IMG/VR virus record: IMGVR_UViG_3300031766_000021
Coordinates: 1 to 40,237 of that record
DNA length: 40,237 bases
DNA from: a virus
Reading direction: 5' to 3' (one strand)
The notes beneath the pieces are model-generated. The model did not search any database, was not told where the DNA came from, and saw only the letters and a program-made list of their open reading frames with translations. This document shows positions 16,300 to 22,890 of this stretch, piece after piece. A program made the translations under genes and the position numbers. Every line of letters begins with the position of its first letter. The first letter of the stretch is position 1.

Positions 16300-16503
16300 C
16301 TAGCTTAAGCGAACTTTCATCTTCTTAAGATCAGGCCTACTTGTGTTTCGTCTTTCACGCATGTCGATCTCTGAGTGTACGACTCGCGGATTGCCCCGGA
16401 CTAGCTCATCTATTGTGGCCTGAAGTTTTCTTTGCTCCTCGGCCGCTTGCATATACCCCTCGGGAAACTCGTAATCTATAATTACTATACCCCTACTTTT
16501 CAT
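16300..16503 (-). CDS. Small hypothetical protein
   Basis: 67 residues from MKSRGIVII (ATG 16503), with AGAGGAG about 8 bases upstream. It starts inside the last codons of the primase gene (11-base overlap). Hydrophobic N-terminal strand, charged helical centre (AAEEQRKLQATIDELV) and a basic C-terminus. No family recognised. Co-transcribed with primase and ended by the UUCG terminator. Confidence 0.65.
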   Translation of the reverse strand: MKSRGIVIIDYEFPEGYMQAAEEQRKLQATIDELVRGNPRVVHSEIDMRERRNTSRPDLKKMKVRLS

Positions 16504-17299
16504 GTTTATTTTCTCCTCTAACAATATGTAGGATCTCGGCACGGGTGCAGTGCTTTAAGTCTTCATTCGTAAAACGAACGGTGGCTGCTGTTGTATGCGA
16601 TATTTGATCCAATTCGTGACGTAACCTTATTGCCTTTCTTGAGGCGTCTCTGTCAAGAATAATAATAACATTAGTAAAACTCTTTAACTGTCTTAACTGT
16701 GTACGACTGATGTTCGTGCCGAGTAAAGCAACCCCAGCATACACTCCGGTAGCAGACACGGAACAGGCACTAGCCGCGTCCTCCACTACTACTGCCGTAT
16801 CCAACTTTCCTGAGATAAATAGCCCCGAGGAGTCTCCGAATGATAGCCACTTAGGCTTAGCACCTTTTAAGGATCTGCCAACAGCACCCGTCCCTGAATT
16901 CATCATGAACAGCACTCTATCAGACACAGGGTCGTACCTAATGCTCTCAGGGGAAGCCTCGTAGGCGTAGCTGCAATTATTAGACTCAATGTAGTCCATG
17001 ACCTTGGGGTGATTAGACGGGTCACACAGCAGCTCAGGAACGGGTCTAACAGCCTTCTTCTCATTAGACGTTTTAATCCCAGAGAGTTTATTCCGTATTC
17101 CCTGCCCGGAGTATCCTACCTTCTTAGCCCCATGAGATCCGCAGCTTGCTTTATAACAATTCCAAATAACGGAGCCTGCTTCATTAGTCAGGGTAAACGT
17201 ATATCGACCTCGACAGAACGGGCAATCAATACGCCTCGTTTCTCCTTCATTAATGGGCAGGTCTTTAACGAGATATAGCTGTTCTGCATAAGTGGCCAT
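16493..17299 (-). CDS. DNA primase with zinc finger and TOPRIM domain
   Basis: 268 residues from MATYAEQLYL (ATG 17299). The longer frame from 17353 has no ribosome site. Zinc finger: C26-xx-C29 and C48-x4-C53. TOPRIM: E173 in VVVEDAASA and D216-x-D218 in IILDRDAS. It is a stand-alone primase, so here primase and helicase are separate genes rather than a T7 gp4-like fusion. It makes primers for the polymerase downstream. Confidence 0.88.
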   Translation of the reverse strand: MATYAEQLYLVKDLPINEGETRRIDCPFCRGRYTFTLTNEAGSVIWNCYKASCGSHGAKKVGYSGQGIRNKLSGIKTSNEKKAVRPVPELLCDPSNHPKVMDYIESNNCSYAYEASPESIRYDPVSDRVLFMMNSGTGAVGRSLKGAKPKWLSFGDSSGLFISGKLDTAVVVEDAASACSVSATGVYAGVALLGTNISRTQLRQLKSFTNVIIILDRDASRKAIRLRHELDQISHTTAATVRFTNEDLKHCTRAEILHIVRGENKHEK

Positions 17300-17384
17300 G
17301 TACGTGATCCAAAGGGGAGCTCGGCCCGCTGCGGGGCCTCGCAAAAATACCATTAACTTTCAGTTCTGTCTACAAACAAATGTA

Positions 17385-17402
17385 CATTTACTACTACACT
17401 AG
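17385..17402 (-). promoter_or_regulatory. YTAGTGTANTAGTWARTG control element upstream of primase
   Basis: The minus strand reads CTAGTGTAGTAGTAAATG. It matches elements upstream of the integrase (19221-19238, minus) and of the 23408 gene (23281-23298, plus) at about 15 of 18 positions. An imperfect inverted repeat continues to its right on the plus strand (CTAGTTAT, then ATAACT and GACTAG, to 17426). Probably a promoter or operator for primase. Confidence 0.45.
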
Positions 17403-17457
17403 TTATGGGTTTAATAACTGACTAGAGCCATAACATACTGATTTAATTACTTATACA

Positions 17458-17500
17458 CATAACGGATTGGTCGCAGGTTCAAGTCCTGCCGGGCCTACCA
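17458..17500 (+). other. Probable attP core: 3' fragment of a CAT-anticodon tRNA
   Basis: The plus strand contains a tRNA 3' half: anticodon-stem strand CGGAT, variable loop TGGTC, T-stem GCAGG, T-loop TTCAAGT, T-stem CCTGC, acceptor strand CGGGCCT, A and CCA (ending 17500). The bases before (CATAA) look like an anticodon loop with CAT anticodon, but U33 and the 5' half are missing, so it is not a functional tRNA. Lying next to a tyrosine integrase gene, it fits a core where integration restores a host tRNA gene. The likely target is elongator tRNA-Met or tRNA-Ile2 (CAT). Identity is inferred. Confidence 0.8.
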
Positions 17501-17561
17501 TTTTATTGTTTTTATTGAATTAAATTAGTTTCAAGTTAGAAAAGTGCAAAATAGTTTGAAA

Positions 17562-18098
17562 TTATGCCATTTTCTTCTCTAGGAAAGCCTTTGGCGTGTG
17601 CCCTTCCCACAGATTTGTCACGAAGACAAACCTAGGGCCACTGTAGACCGGGCTAACCCTGTGCAGCAGCCCTGAATCAAATATAATTAAGCGGTTAAAG
17701 CTTGGTGCAATTCGCTCAATCTCATTGTGTTTATTTTGAATCTCTAGGTAGCCTCCAGACACTTCATGGGGCACCGGGTAGTACAGCGTACCCTGTTTTG
17801 GAGTGACTATTTTTCCAGAGTCGTTACACTCCATTTCATCCTTGTCGCTGTGCCAGTTCAGGAACCCGCCTGTGGGCAAAACATTAAGCCAGAACTCAAA
17901 CCCATGGGTCTTGTCTTGGTCTACCTCTAGCGGCTCCCAGATCTTACGTACTAGGCTCTCCCATACGTTCTCTGGCTCCCTTTTCCACCAGCCTTCGTAC
18001 CACATAGTCTGACTTTGAAACTGGTAAGACCAATTCTCTTTGTCAGTAAGTTGTTTTAGCTCGTCTTGATCACCAATAAATCCTTCCTGAATGTACAT
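17562..18098 (-). CDS. 2OG-Fe(II) oxygenase, prolyl-hydroxylase-like
   Basis: 178 residues from MYIQEGFIG (ATG 18098), with GGAG 7 bases upstream inside the end of the integrase gene. The HxD motif is in LNWHSDKDE, the distal His in GLLHRVSPV, and Arg-x-F in GPRFVFVTNLW binds 2-oxoglutarate. The fold is double-stranded beta helix. The substrate is unknown. It lies between the integrase and the attP-like core, one base after the integrase stop, so it would sit at the very end of an integrated prophage and could be a lysogenic conversion gene. Confidence 0.85.
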   Translation of the reverse strand: MYIQEGFIGDQDELKQLTDKENWSYQFQSQTMWYEGWWKREPENVWESLVRKIWEPLEVDQDKTHGFEFWLNVLPTGGFLNWHSDKDEMECNDSGKIVTPKQGTLYYPVPHEVSGGYLEIQNKHNEIERIAPSFNRLIIFDSGLLHRVSPVYSGPRFVFVTNLWEGHTPKAFLEKKMA

Positions 18099-18099
18099 A

Positions 18100-19179
18100 C
18101 TATTCTCCAAATCGTTTGCGCTGGGCGTTGCCCGCCAGCTGCTCAGTAGTCCTTACATAAATCCTCAAAACATCAGCTGATTTATGCCCAGTTATCGCTC
18201 GTAGTTCATCGTGGGTACAGCCGGCCTCACCCAATAGAGTAGCCCCTGTTCTTCGCATGTCTCTCATCTGATAGTGGCTCGGTAAGCCCGCAGCCCTCCT
18301 AACCTTTCGTACAGCTTTATTATAGACAGACCGATCCACGTACGGACGACCTGTGGCCTCATACACAACGAAATGGTCTGAATCAGTGGGGAAATCTTGT
18401 AGGCGCTTTAAAAGTCTGGGGCTGCCTACTATCGACATAGGCGTCTTGGTCTTCTGCTGTACAAACTTGAAGACTCCATCGTTTAAATTGTCACGAACAA
18501 GGTTCAGCATGTCTCCGGGTCGCTGACACAGGTCAAAACAGAGCAGGCAGAGTGTTCCTATGCTGCTTCTATTCATCTCGTCTGCTGTCGCAATGAAACG
18601 CATCACCTCTTCTTCAGACCACAAGACTTCCCGAGCAGGTAATCCGGGTATACCCATCTTAGAAAACGGGTTTCCGGTCACTTTTCCGTGTCGGAAGGCG
18701 TTAAACCACACTTTTCTCAAGATTTTGACGATTGTAGTGCCTTTATGTGCGGAATGTTCGTCACATATCTGGGCGTACATCTTATCGGCATGCTCTGGGG
18801 TCACTGAGCGGGCTAACATGTCGCCAAAACGCACATTACTACCTCCAATTCTGAAATCTAAGGCTTCAGAAAGGATGCTCGAGTACAATTTTCGGCTATT
18901 TTCGGCTAATTTCTTATAAGAAGGGCTAGATTTATAGTGGAGGGCAATTCCGGCCACTGTGCGCATGTTAACCATCGCTGCATTTTGATTATCTAGGCCA
19001 CTTTTACGCAAATATACTTCGTAATCGCGCTCAAGCTCTCTAGAATAGTCTTTAGCTTCAGTTTCCGTATCAAATTGCATGTAAGTTGCTGCAATTGAGT
19101 TTTTCCATGCGTTTGGAGGGTTAACAGCCCACACTGAAGTCCTGCGCAGGGTCTTTTTCTGTACATATTTAGCTTTCAT
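18100..19179 (-). CDS. int: Tyrosine recombinase (phage integrase)
   Basis: 359 residues. N-terminal arm- and core-binding region to about residue 180, then the catalytic domain: R220 (CQRPGD), the beta-hairpin Lys (K243 or K245), box II RDMRRTGAT with R309, H332 (ITGHKS) and nucleophile Y341 (RIYVR). The box II His is Arg306 here, a variant seen in other phage integrases. It catalyses site-specific recombination between attP and a bacterial attB. The ATG at 19179 follows CACTAGCAAAAGAGG. The gene lies about 600 bases from the tRNA fragment. Confidence 0.95.
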   Translation of the reverse strand: MKAKYVQKKTLRRTSVWAVNPPNAWKNSIAATYMQFDTETEAKDYSRELERDYEVYLRKSGLDNQNAAMVNMRTVAGIALHYKSSPSYKKLAENSRKLYSSILSEALDFRIGGSNVRFGDMLARSVTPEHADKMYAQICDEHSAHKGTTIVKILRKVWFNAFRHGKVTGNPFSKMGIPGLPAREVLWSEEEVMRFIATADEMNRSSIGTLCLLCFDLCQRPGDMLNLVRDNLNDGVFKFVQQKTKTPMSIVGSPRLLKRLQDFPTDSDHFVVYEATGRPYVDRSVYNKAVRKVRRAAGLPSHYQMRDMRRTGATLLGEAGCTHDELRAITGHKSADVLRIYVRTTEQLAGNAQRKRFGE

Positions 19180-19193
19180 GACGAACCTCTTTT

Positions 19194-19238
19194 GCTAGTG
19201 ATACAAGTGAGAACCAAACTCACTTACTATTACACTAA
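19194..19238 (-). promoter_or_regulatory. Integrase leader: control element, hairpin and CACTAGC box
   Basis: Read on the minus strand: TTAGTGTAATAGTAAGTG (19238-19221), then a hairpin AAGTGAG, TTTGGTT, CTCACTT (19225-19205), then CACTAGC (19200-19194) and AAAAGAGG as ribosome site. The outer parts also form an imperfect inverted repeat (TAGTGATA against TAGTGTAATA). A -10-like TGTAAT lies within the element. The layout (element, hairpin, CACTAGY, SD) recurs before two rightward genes. Confidence 0.55.
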
Positions 19239-19247
19239 CAAAACTTT

Positions 19248-19261
19248 TACTGGCGCGTCAA
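19248..19261 (-). repeat. 14-base repeat TTGACGCGCCAGTA, copy 1
   Basis: Identical 14-mer at 19248-19261 and 19618-19631. On the minus strand each reads TTGACGCGCCAGTA and lies upstream of a leftward gene (69 bases before the integrase start, 27 before the 94-residue gene). It contains a -35-like TTGACG. A good -10 at normal spacing is not obvious, so a binding site is as likely as a promoter. Confidence 0.55.
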
Positions 19262-19306
19262 TTGAGAAAATAGCAAGAGATGCTAAAATTCCACTAAATT
19301 AAGACT

Positions 19307-19591
19307 CTATGACATGTAACCCTTGCCCGGAGTTTGGAACATTAAAACCTCCGCTTCCATCTGATCCTCTAGGTTTTTGACGATGGTAATCGGTATATGA
19401 TAGTTATCATCCCCGACAGGCACCACGTCAGCAATATAATTGTGAGCCAATGCTACAACCGGCACGTCCCTACCCCCCTCTCGACTTAAATTAACCGCGT
19501 CTATGATGGCTAAGGCAAGTTCTTCGCCTGCATCTGGGCTTAACTTGCATGTGCTAAATTCTACAGTGAACTCATATTGCTTATTTGGCAT
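19307..19591 (-). CDS. Hypothetical protein upstream of the integrase
   Basis: 94 residues, ATG with CAGGA 5 bases before it. Mixed alpha/beta, acidic, with one central hydrophobic stretch (DVPVVALAHNYIADVVPV). There is no helix-turn-helix, so it does not look like a classical repressor or excisionase, although its position beside the integrase invites that thought. It is the first gene of the leftward transcript and faces the rightward GC-rich cassette across 260 bases. Confidence 0.65.
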   Translation of the reverse strand: MPNKQYEFTVEFSTCKLSPDAGEELALAIIDAVNLSREGGRDVPVVALAHNYIADVVPVGDDNYHIPITIVKNLEDQMEAEVLMFQTPGKGYMS

Positions 19592-19617
19592 GGCTATCCT
19601 GTTTCTTTTTTAAATCC

Positions 19618-19631
19618 TACTGGCGCGTCAA
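19618..19631 (-). repeat. 14-base repeat TTGACGCGCCAGTA, copy 2
   Basis: Second exact copy, 27 bases before the start of the 94-residue gene on the minus strand. See copy 1 at 19248-19261. Confidence 0.55.
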
Positions 19632-19750
19632 AAATCATTATGAGTCTTTGACAGTACTTTTTTTGTTAATACCTGAAAGTCTCAAACACAATAGCTATTA
19701 TAAAATTGATACTTTTTCGGAGCCCCTTAGAAGGAAGCAAGAAAGCCCCG

Positions 19751-19777
19751 ACTAATGCTTAACTATTGCACTAGTGC
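19751..19777. promoter_or_regulatory. Palindromic operator-like site in the divergent control region
   Basis: ACTAATGC (19751-19758) and GCACTAGT (19768-19775) form an inverted repeat with one mismatch and a 9-base spacer. The right half is itself a perfect 10-base palindrome GCACTAGTGC (19768-19777). It sits between divergent transcripts (leftward 94-residue gene, rightward cassette), where a switch operator would be expected. Confidence 0.5.
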
Positions 19778-19800
19778 CGAATTTCTGGTTTTATTGATCT

Positions 19801-19842
19801 GCTGGGTGTGGTGCCCGGCTTTAATTCACTAGCAAAAAAGAG
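19801..19842 (+). promoter_or_regulatory. Leader hairpin and CACTAGC box before the Cys-motif gene
   Basis: Seven-base-pair hairpin: GCTGGGT (19801-19807), loop GTGGT, GCCCGGC (19813-19819), with two or three wobble pairs. Then CTTTAATT, CACTAGC (19827-19833), AAAAAAGAGAG and the ATG at 19852. The arrangement is nearly duplicated at 20730-20768 before the DUF932 gene. In that copy the loop and 3' arm are identical and the 5' arm differs at paired positions without breaking the stem, which argues for a conserved RNA structure. Confidence 0.6.
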
Positions 19843-19851
19843 AGCTCTATT

Positions 19852-20607
19852 ATGACAAAAAAAATACGCGCCCGGATAATCTATCGGGGCCCCTCAATGC
19901 TCGATCAGTCGCCCATTGTCGCCGTTATGATCCCGGCAAGTTCAAACAAAAAAACCGGCGCCATGGATCAGGTTTATATCCTCGCCGATAGCGACAGAGA
20001 CCCGCTTGAAATTAACCGGCTCGGCCTCGATTTCGGGATCTGTGGCGATTGCAAATTTCGCGGCGACCCCGCCCCGGATAAGGAAAAGGGCACCGCTCGG
20101 AATCGCGCCTGCTATGTAACCCTTTTTCAAGGCCCTTTGGTAGTGTGGAAAGCATTACGGGCCGGCAAGTATCTAGCGGCTTTCCCTTTTGAATTGGCGG
20201 AGTTAGGCCGCGGCCGAAATATCCGCCTAGGCGCGTATGGTGACCCGGCCGCAATTCCGGCTGATATTATCGAGGCACTGTTAGAAAATGCCGCCGGGCA
20301 TACGGGATACTCGCACCAGTGGGATTTGCTCGCGTCGGATAAGCTTTCTGCCCGGTGTATGATCTCGGCAGATACTGAAACAATCGCCCGGGTACATTGG
20401 GCCGCCGGCCGTCGAACTTTCCGGGTCATAGATTCGGTCGACGATATTGTCCCCGGTTCTGAGATATTGTGCCCGGCAACGGCAGAAGCTGGCCGCCGTA
20501 CAAATTGCAACGATTGCGGATTGTGTGCCGGATCGACGGTCATCGCCCGGAATATTGCCGCGGTGGCCCATGGCAACGGTGCAAAGTATGCGAGGGCGCC
20601 CGGGTGA
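19852..20607 (+). CDS. Cys-motif phage protein of unknown function (DUF7227-like)
   Basis: 251 residues. Two Cys clusters: C64-xx-C67 with C87, and C207, C219-xx-C222-xx-C225. Between them lie the characteristic IRLGAYGDPAAIP (124-136) and GHTGYSHQW (149-157). I recall this layout from a phage and plasmid family catalogued as DUF7227, with no known activity. The cysteines could bind an Fe-S cluster or zinc. The gene is GC-rich with CCGG-heavy codon use unlike the phage around it. It heads the rightward GC-rich cassette and shares its leader type with DUF932. Confidence 0.8.
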   Translation: MTKKIRARIIYRGPSMLDQSPIVAVMIPASSNKKTGAMDQVYILADSDRDPLEINRLGLDFGICGDCKFRGDPAPDKEKGTARNRACYVTLFQGPLVVWKALRAGKYLAAFPFELAELGRGRNIRLGAYGDPAAIPADIIEALLENAAGHTGYSHQWDLLASDKLSARCMISADTETIARVHWAAGRRTFRVIDSVDDIVPGSEILCPATAEAGRRTNCNDCGLCAGSTVIARNIAAVAHGNGAKYARAPG

Positions 20608-20692
20608 AAAATTTCTACGCTTTGATTGGGTTTCTGACTTTTTGGGGGATAATCCTAAATTTTGTCCAGTACTTGTGACACTAATAAAACCC

Positions 20693-20768
20693 TTTACACA
20701 GGCCCTAGTAATACACTAATATTTAATTCGTCGGGCGTGGTGCCCGGCTTAATCACTAGTAAAAGAGG
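20693..20768 (+). promoter_or_regulatory. Promoter, operator and hairpin leader of the DUF932 gene
   Basis: -35 TTTACA (20693-20698), 18-base spacer, -10 TAATAT (20717-20722). The start would fall near 20729, exactly at the base of a 7-bp hairpin: GTCGGGC (20730-20736), loop GTGGT, GCCCGGC (20742-20748). CACTAGT (20754-20760), AAAAGAGG and the ATG at 20776 follow. The spacer holds CTAGTAATACACTAA, the same element (inverted) as upstream of other genes. Apparently a regulated promoter with a 5'-end hairpin. Confidence 0.6.
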
Positions 20769-20775
20769 CTAAAAA

Positions 20776-21660
20776 ATGAACCAAATAATACAATTTAACC
20801 GACTACCAAGCTTTCCCGAATTGTCCGACGTCACCGGATTTACGGCAATTCGAGAGCGCGTATTTACGCCGCGAGGCGATATCATTCCGCAACATTACGG
20901 GATACGCAAAGACGACTCCGAGACCGTTCTGGGGGTGGTGGGTAATAAATTTGAGATCGCCAACAATGGCCCGATCTTCGAAGTACTGCGAGACGCCGTA
21001 CAAGCGACACTATCGCCCCGGGAATGCAAAGGGGTTAGCTTGGTTGAGAGCTCCAGTTATGGCGGCGCGTTTACCCGGTTCGAGTTGGTGTTTCCGGAAT
21101 TAAAGACTGAGATACGCCAGCGCGGAAGCGAGACCGAATTGAATTTCAAAATTTCGGTAATTAATGGATTTGCTGGCAATAGCGCCATTCGGGTCATGGC
21201 CGGGGCCTATGATCTCATATGCACGAATGGCCTTTTTATCGGTGAGATGAACAAAGCAACGGCTCGCCATACGACCGGATTTACTCCCGCCCGGTTCGGC
21301 TCTTTTATCGAGGGCCAGTTGGCGGAATACCGCGACCGGGGCCGGATTTATCAGGCATGGGCTGACCAGTCGATAGGCCAATCGCAAGTATTGGATTTGC
21401 TCGAGGCCTCAAAAATTCCGGAACGCAAGCGAGAGGCGATCGCGGCACAATTCGCCCTCGAGGCCGCAAGTCGAGGCGCTACAGTCTGGGCGCTGTATTC
21501 TGCCCTTACTTTTTACGCGAGCCACAATTCGGAACGCTTCACGATCCGCAACAGTGCCCGGGTAGATAATGCCGCTGCAGCTCTCGCGCAACGTGAGCTC
21601 GAGGTTTCAAAAATAGTCGACTCGAAAGCATGGTCGACACTGACAGCGAGGGCCGCATAA
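20776..21660 (+). CDS. DUF932 protein (phage/plasmid-like, TIGR03299-type)
   Basis: 294 residues, with AAGAGG 8 bases before the ATG. The sequence fits DUF932: an early YGIRKDDSETVLGVVGNKFEIANN, central ELVFPELK...LNFKISVINGFAGNSAIRVMAG, and CTNGLFIGE...HTTGF with a helical C-terminus. Members are found on plasmids, prophages and phages, and the function is not established. A role in DNA replication, repair or plasmid maintenance has been guessed for relatives. Codon use is GC-rich like its cassette. Its stop overlaps the next start (TAATG). Confidence 0.88.
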   Translation: MNQIIQFNRLPSFPELSDVTGFTAIRERVFTPRGDIIPQHYGIRKDDSETVLGVVGNKFEIANNGPIFEVLRDAVQATLSPRECKGVSLVESSSYGGAFTRFELVFPELKTEIRQRGSETELNFKISVINGFAGNSAIRVMAGAYDLICTNGLFIGEMNKATARHTTGFTPARFGSFIEGQLAEYRDRGRIYQAWADQSIGQSQVLDLLEASKIPERKREAIAAQFALEAASRGATVWALYSALTFYASHNSERFTIRNSARVDNAAAALAQRELEVSKIVDSKAWSTLTARAA

Positions 21661-21866
21661 TGAATACTTTTAAGCGTGACTTACTGACGGGGGCCGCCTT
21701 AATTGGCGCCCTCATTCTCGCCCTAGGTTTCGCCGGGGCGTCTGATTTCGAGTCTGAAACAATCGAGGCCCGGCACTATTGCGACATGATCACCGGCGGC
21801 TATTGGCCGGACTACAAAGGCACCGCGGCCGATTGCCCGGCCATCGTCACGGAGGGTTCGCTATGA
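21660..21866 (+). CDS. Small single-span membrane or secreted protein
   Basis: 68 residues, starting at the ATG that overlaps the DUF932 stop. Basic N-terminus (MNTFKRD), then a hydrophobic segment LLTGAALIGALILALGFAGAS (about residues 8-28) that is either a signal peptide (AGA-S cleavage-like) or a membrane anchor. The remaining 40 residues have two cysteines (HYC...DC), a possible disulphide outside the cytoplasm. Overlaps the next start by 4 bases (ATGA). Such proteins near DUF932 recur in phages, function unknown. Confidence 0.75.
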   Translation: MNTFKRDLLTGAALIGALILALGFAGASDFESETIEARHYCDMITGGYWPDYKGTAADCPAIVTEGSL

Positions 21867-22570
21867 GCTTATTTCGAGAGTTAAGCGAGGGCGAGGTGCT
21901 AAACTTTAAACTCGCTGCGCGTGAGATGTTTACGCCTGGGGATAAAATCGAGCGCGGATTATGGCATCCCGTTTTTATAGCGGAGTGCGAGAAAATCGAG
22001 GCGGAATCGCTTCAGGCTGATGGGGTTAAAATATCCGATAAGACGCTAGACAAACTCGCCGCCGGATTTGCTCGAATCATTACAGGCGACCGGGTAGCAG
22101 CTGCAGCAAAAGAGCCCGAATTGCTCGAGGCTGGCGATACTTTCGAGTATTGGGCCAATCAAGGATGGCGCCCGGCTGTTTGCTTAGCTACTCGGGCCGG
22201 GGGCGTGTCGCTGATACTGTACGTTATGCCGGGCGATAGGTCGGCTCGAGGCCGCCGGGCAAACCTACCCCCGATGTCCGCGATGGTGCTAGTGGATCTT
22301 AATAGCACCGGCGATCATCTGCCGGGCGTCGATTGCTTCGAGCATCCTCGCGGAGTGTCTAGCGTGATCCGCGATTGCGGGGCTGACTATAAGCATAAAC
22401 GCGCGCTATCCTTGGCGGCCCTCGAGGCCTCGCGGCCATGGGCTGCAGCTGTACTCGATCAGTGCGCCGGGTTGTGGCCGGTCGATTACGGCGACGACAC
22501 CCGGGCGAACCTCGAGCGAGTGAGAACCGTGGCCCTCGATCGACTGAGTTATGAGATGCCCGGCGACTAG
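21863..22570 (+). CDS. Hypothetical protein, last gene of the GC-rich cassette
   Basis: 235 residues from MSLFRELSEG (ATG 21863, ATGA overlap with the previous gene). A longer frame from 21779 is ignored because it would overlap most of that gene. N-terminal helical region, then a W/F-rich central part (DTFEYWANQGWRPAVCLATRAGG) and several His/Cys (CFEHPRG, IRDCG). No family recognised. Strong CCGG/TCGA codon bias. A clear terminator follows 30 bases after the stop, so the four cassette genes end here. Confidence 0.75.
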   Translation: MSLFRELSEGEVLNFKLAAREMFTPGDKIERGLWHPVFIAECEKIEAESLQADGVKISDKTLDKLAAGFARIITGDRVAAAAKEPELLEAGDTFEYWANQGWRPAVCLATRAGGVSLILYVMPGDRSARGRRANLPPMSAMVLVDLNSTGDHLPGVDCFEHPRGVSSVIRDCGADYKHKRALSLAALEASRPWAAAVLDQCAGLWPVDYGDDTRANLERVRTVALDRLSYEMPGD

Positions 22571-22700
22571 TACCCGGCGACTGTACCCGGTTCCCCTTTG
22601 GCCCCCTAACCCGGGGCCTTTTTTATGCCCGGCGATTCCGTACCCGGCGCCCGGTTCGATCTGATATAAGCTCTCTCGAGGCCGCTAGTATCGTACCCGG
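22570..22700 (+). repeat. Four GTACCCGG direct repeats
   Basis: Exact copies at 22570-22577, 22583-22590, 22640-22647 and 22693-22700, two on each side of the terminator. They begin at the last base of the hypothetical gene and continue into the non-coding region. Spacings are 13, 57 and 53 bases, so they are not a regular iteron array, but the clustering is marked even for CCGG-rich DNA. Confidence 0.5.
22600..22624 (+). terminator. Rho-independent terminator of the GC-rich cassette
   Basis: GGCCCC (22600-22605), loop CTAACCC, GGGGCC (22613-22618), six Ts (22619-22624). Confidence 0.92.
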
Positions 22701-22852
22701 TACCCTAGGCCTAACCTATGCCCGATCGTTTAATGGGCGGCCTCACAGGAACGATTACGCGTATATGATACTCCGACGCGGCACACCCTAAGCGATGCCT
22801 AAACCGTAAAGCGCGAGAGCGAGCCGACACCGGGCGCTCACCCTAGGGTTAT

Positions 22853-22890
22853 GAGGCCAGCTATCCGGGCGTCAATAGCTGCAGGGCCTC
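22853..22890 (+). ncRNA. Candidate structured element (two-part hairpin)
   Basis: Outer stem GAGGCC (22853-22858) with GGCCTC (22885-22890), inner stem AGCTA (22859-22863) with TAGCT (22876-22880), a 4-base bulge GCAG on the 3' side and a 12-base loop. No T run follows, so it is not a terminator. Transcription is not shown. Confidence 0.3.

Noticed and set aside
17458-17500. A functional tRNA gene
   Set aside because: Only the 3' half is present. The 5' acceptor strand, D-arm and 5' anticodon stem are missing and U33 is replaced by A. It is an attachment-site fragment.
19307-19591. Repressor or excisionase upstream of the integrase
   Set aside because: No helix-turn-helix, ribbon-helix-helix or winged-helix pattern, and the protein is acidic. 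Position alone is not enough.
19648-19672. Sigma-70 promoter from TTGACA and TAATAC in the divergent region
   Set aside because: The spacer is only 13 bases, too short for a normal promoter.
20127-20576. Minus-strand ORFs inside the Cys-motif gene
   Set aside because: GC-rich DNA leaves long accidental antisense frames. They carry no ribosome site, and the plus-strand protein has conserved motifs.
21100-21387. Minus-strand ORF inside the DUF932 gene
   Set aside because: Shadow of a strongly supported DUF932 frame.
22570-22700. CRISPR array or regular iterons from the GTACCCGG copies
   Set aside because: Units are only 8 bases and irregularly spaced with no conserved spacer length. Kept only as clustered direct repeats.
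22853-22890. Terminator
   Set aside because: The hairpin has a bulge and is followed by GCTCAAATTAG, with no T tract. A better terminator lies at 22600-22624.
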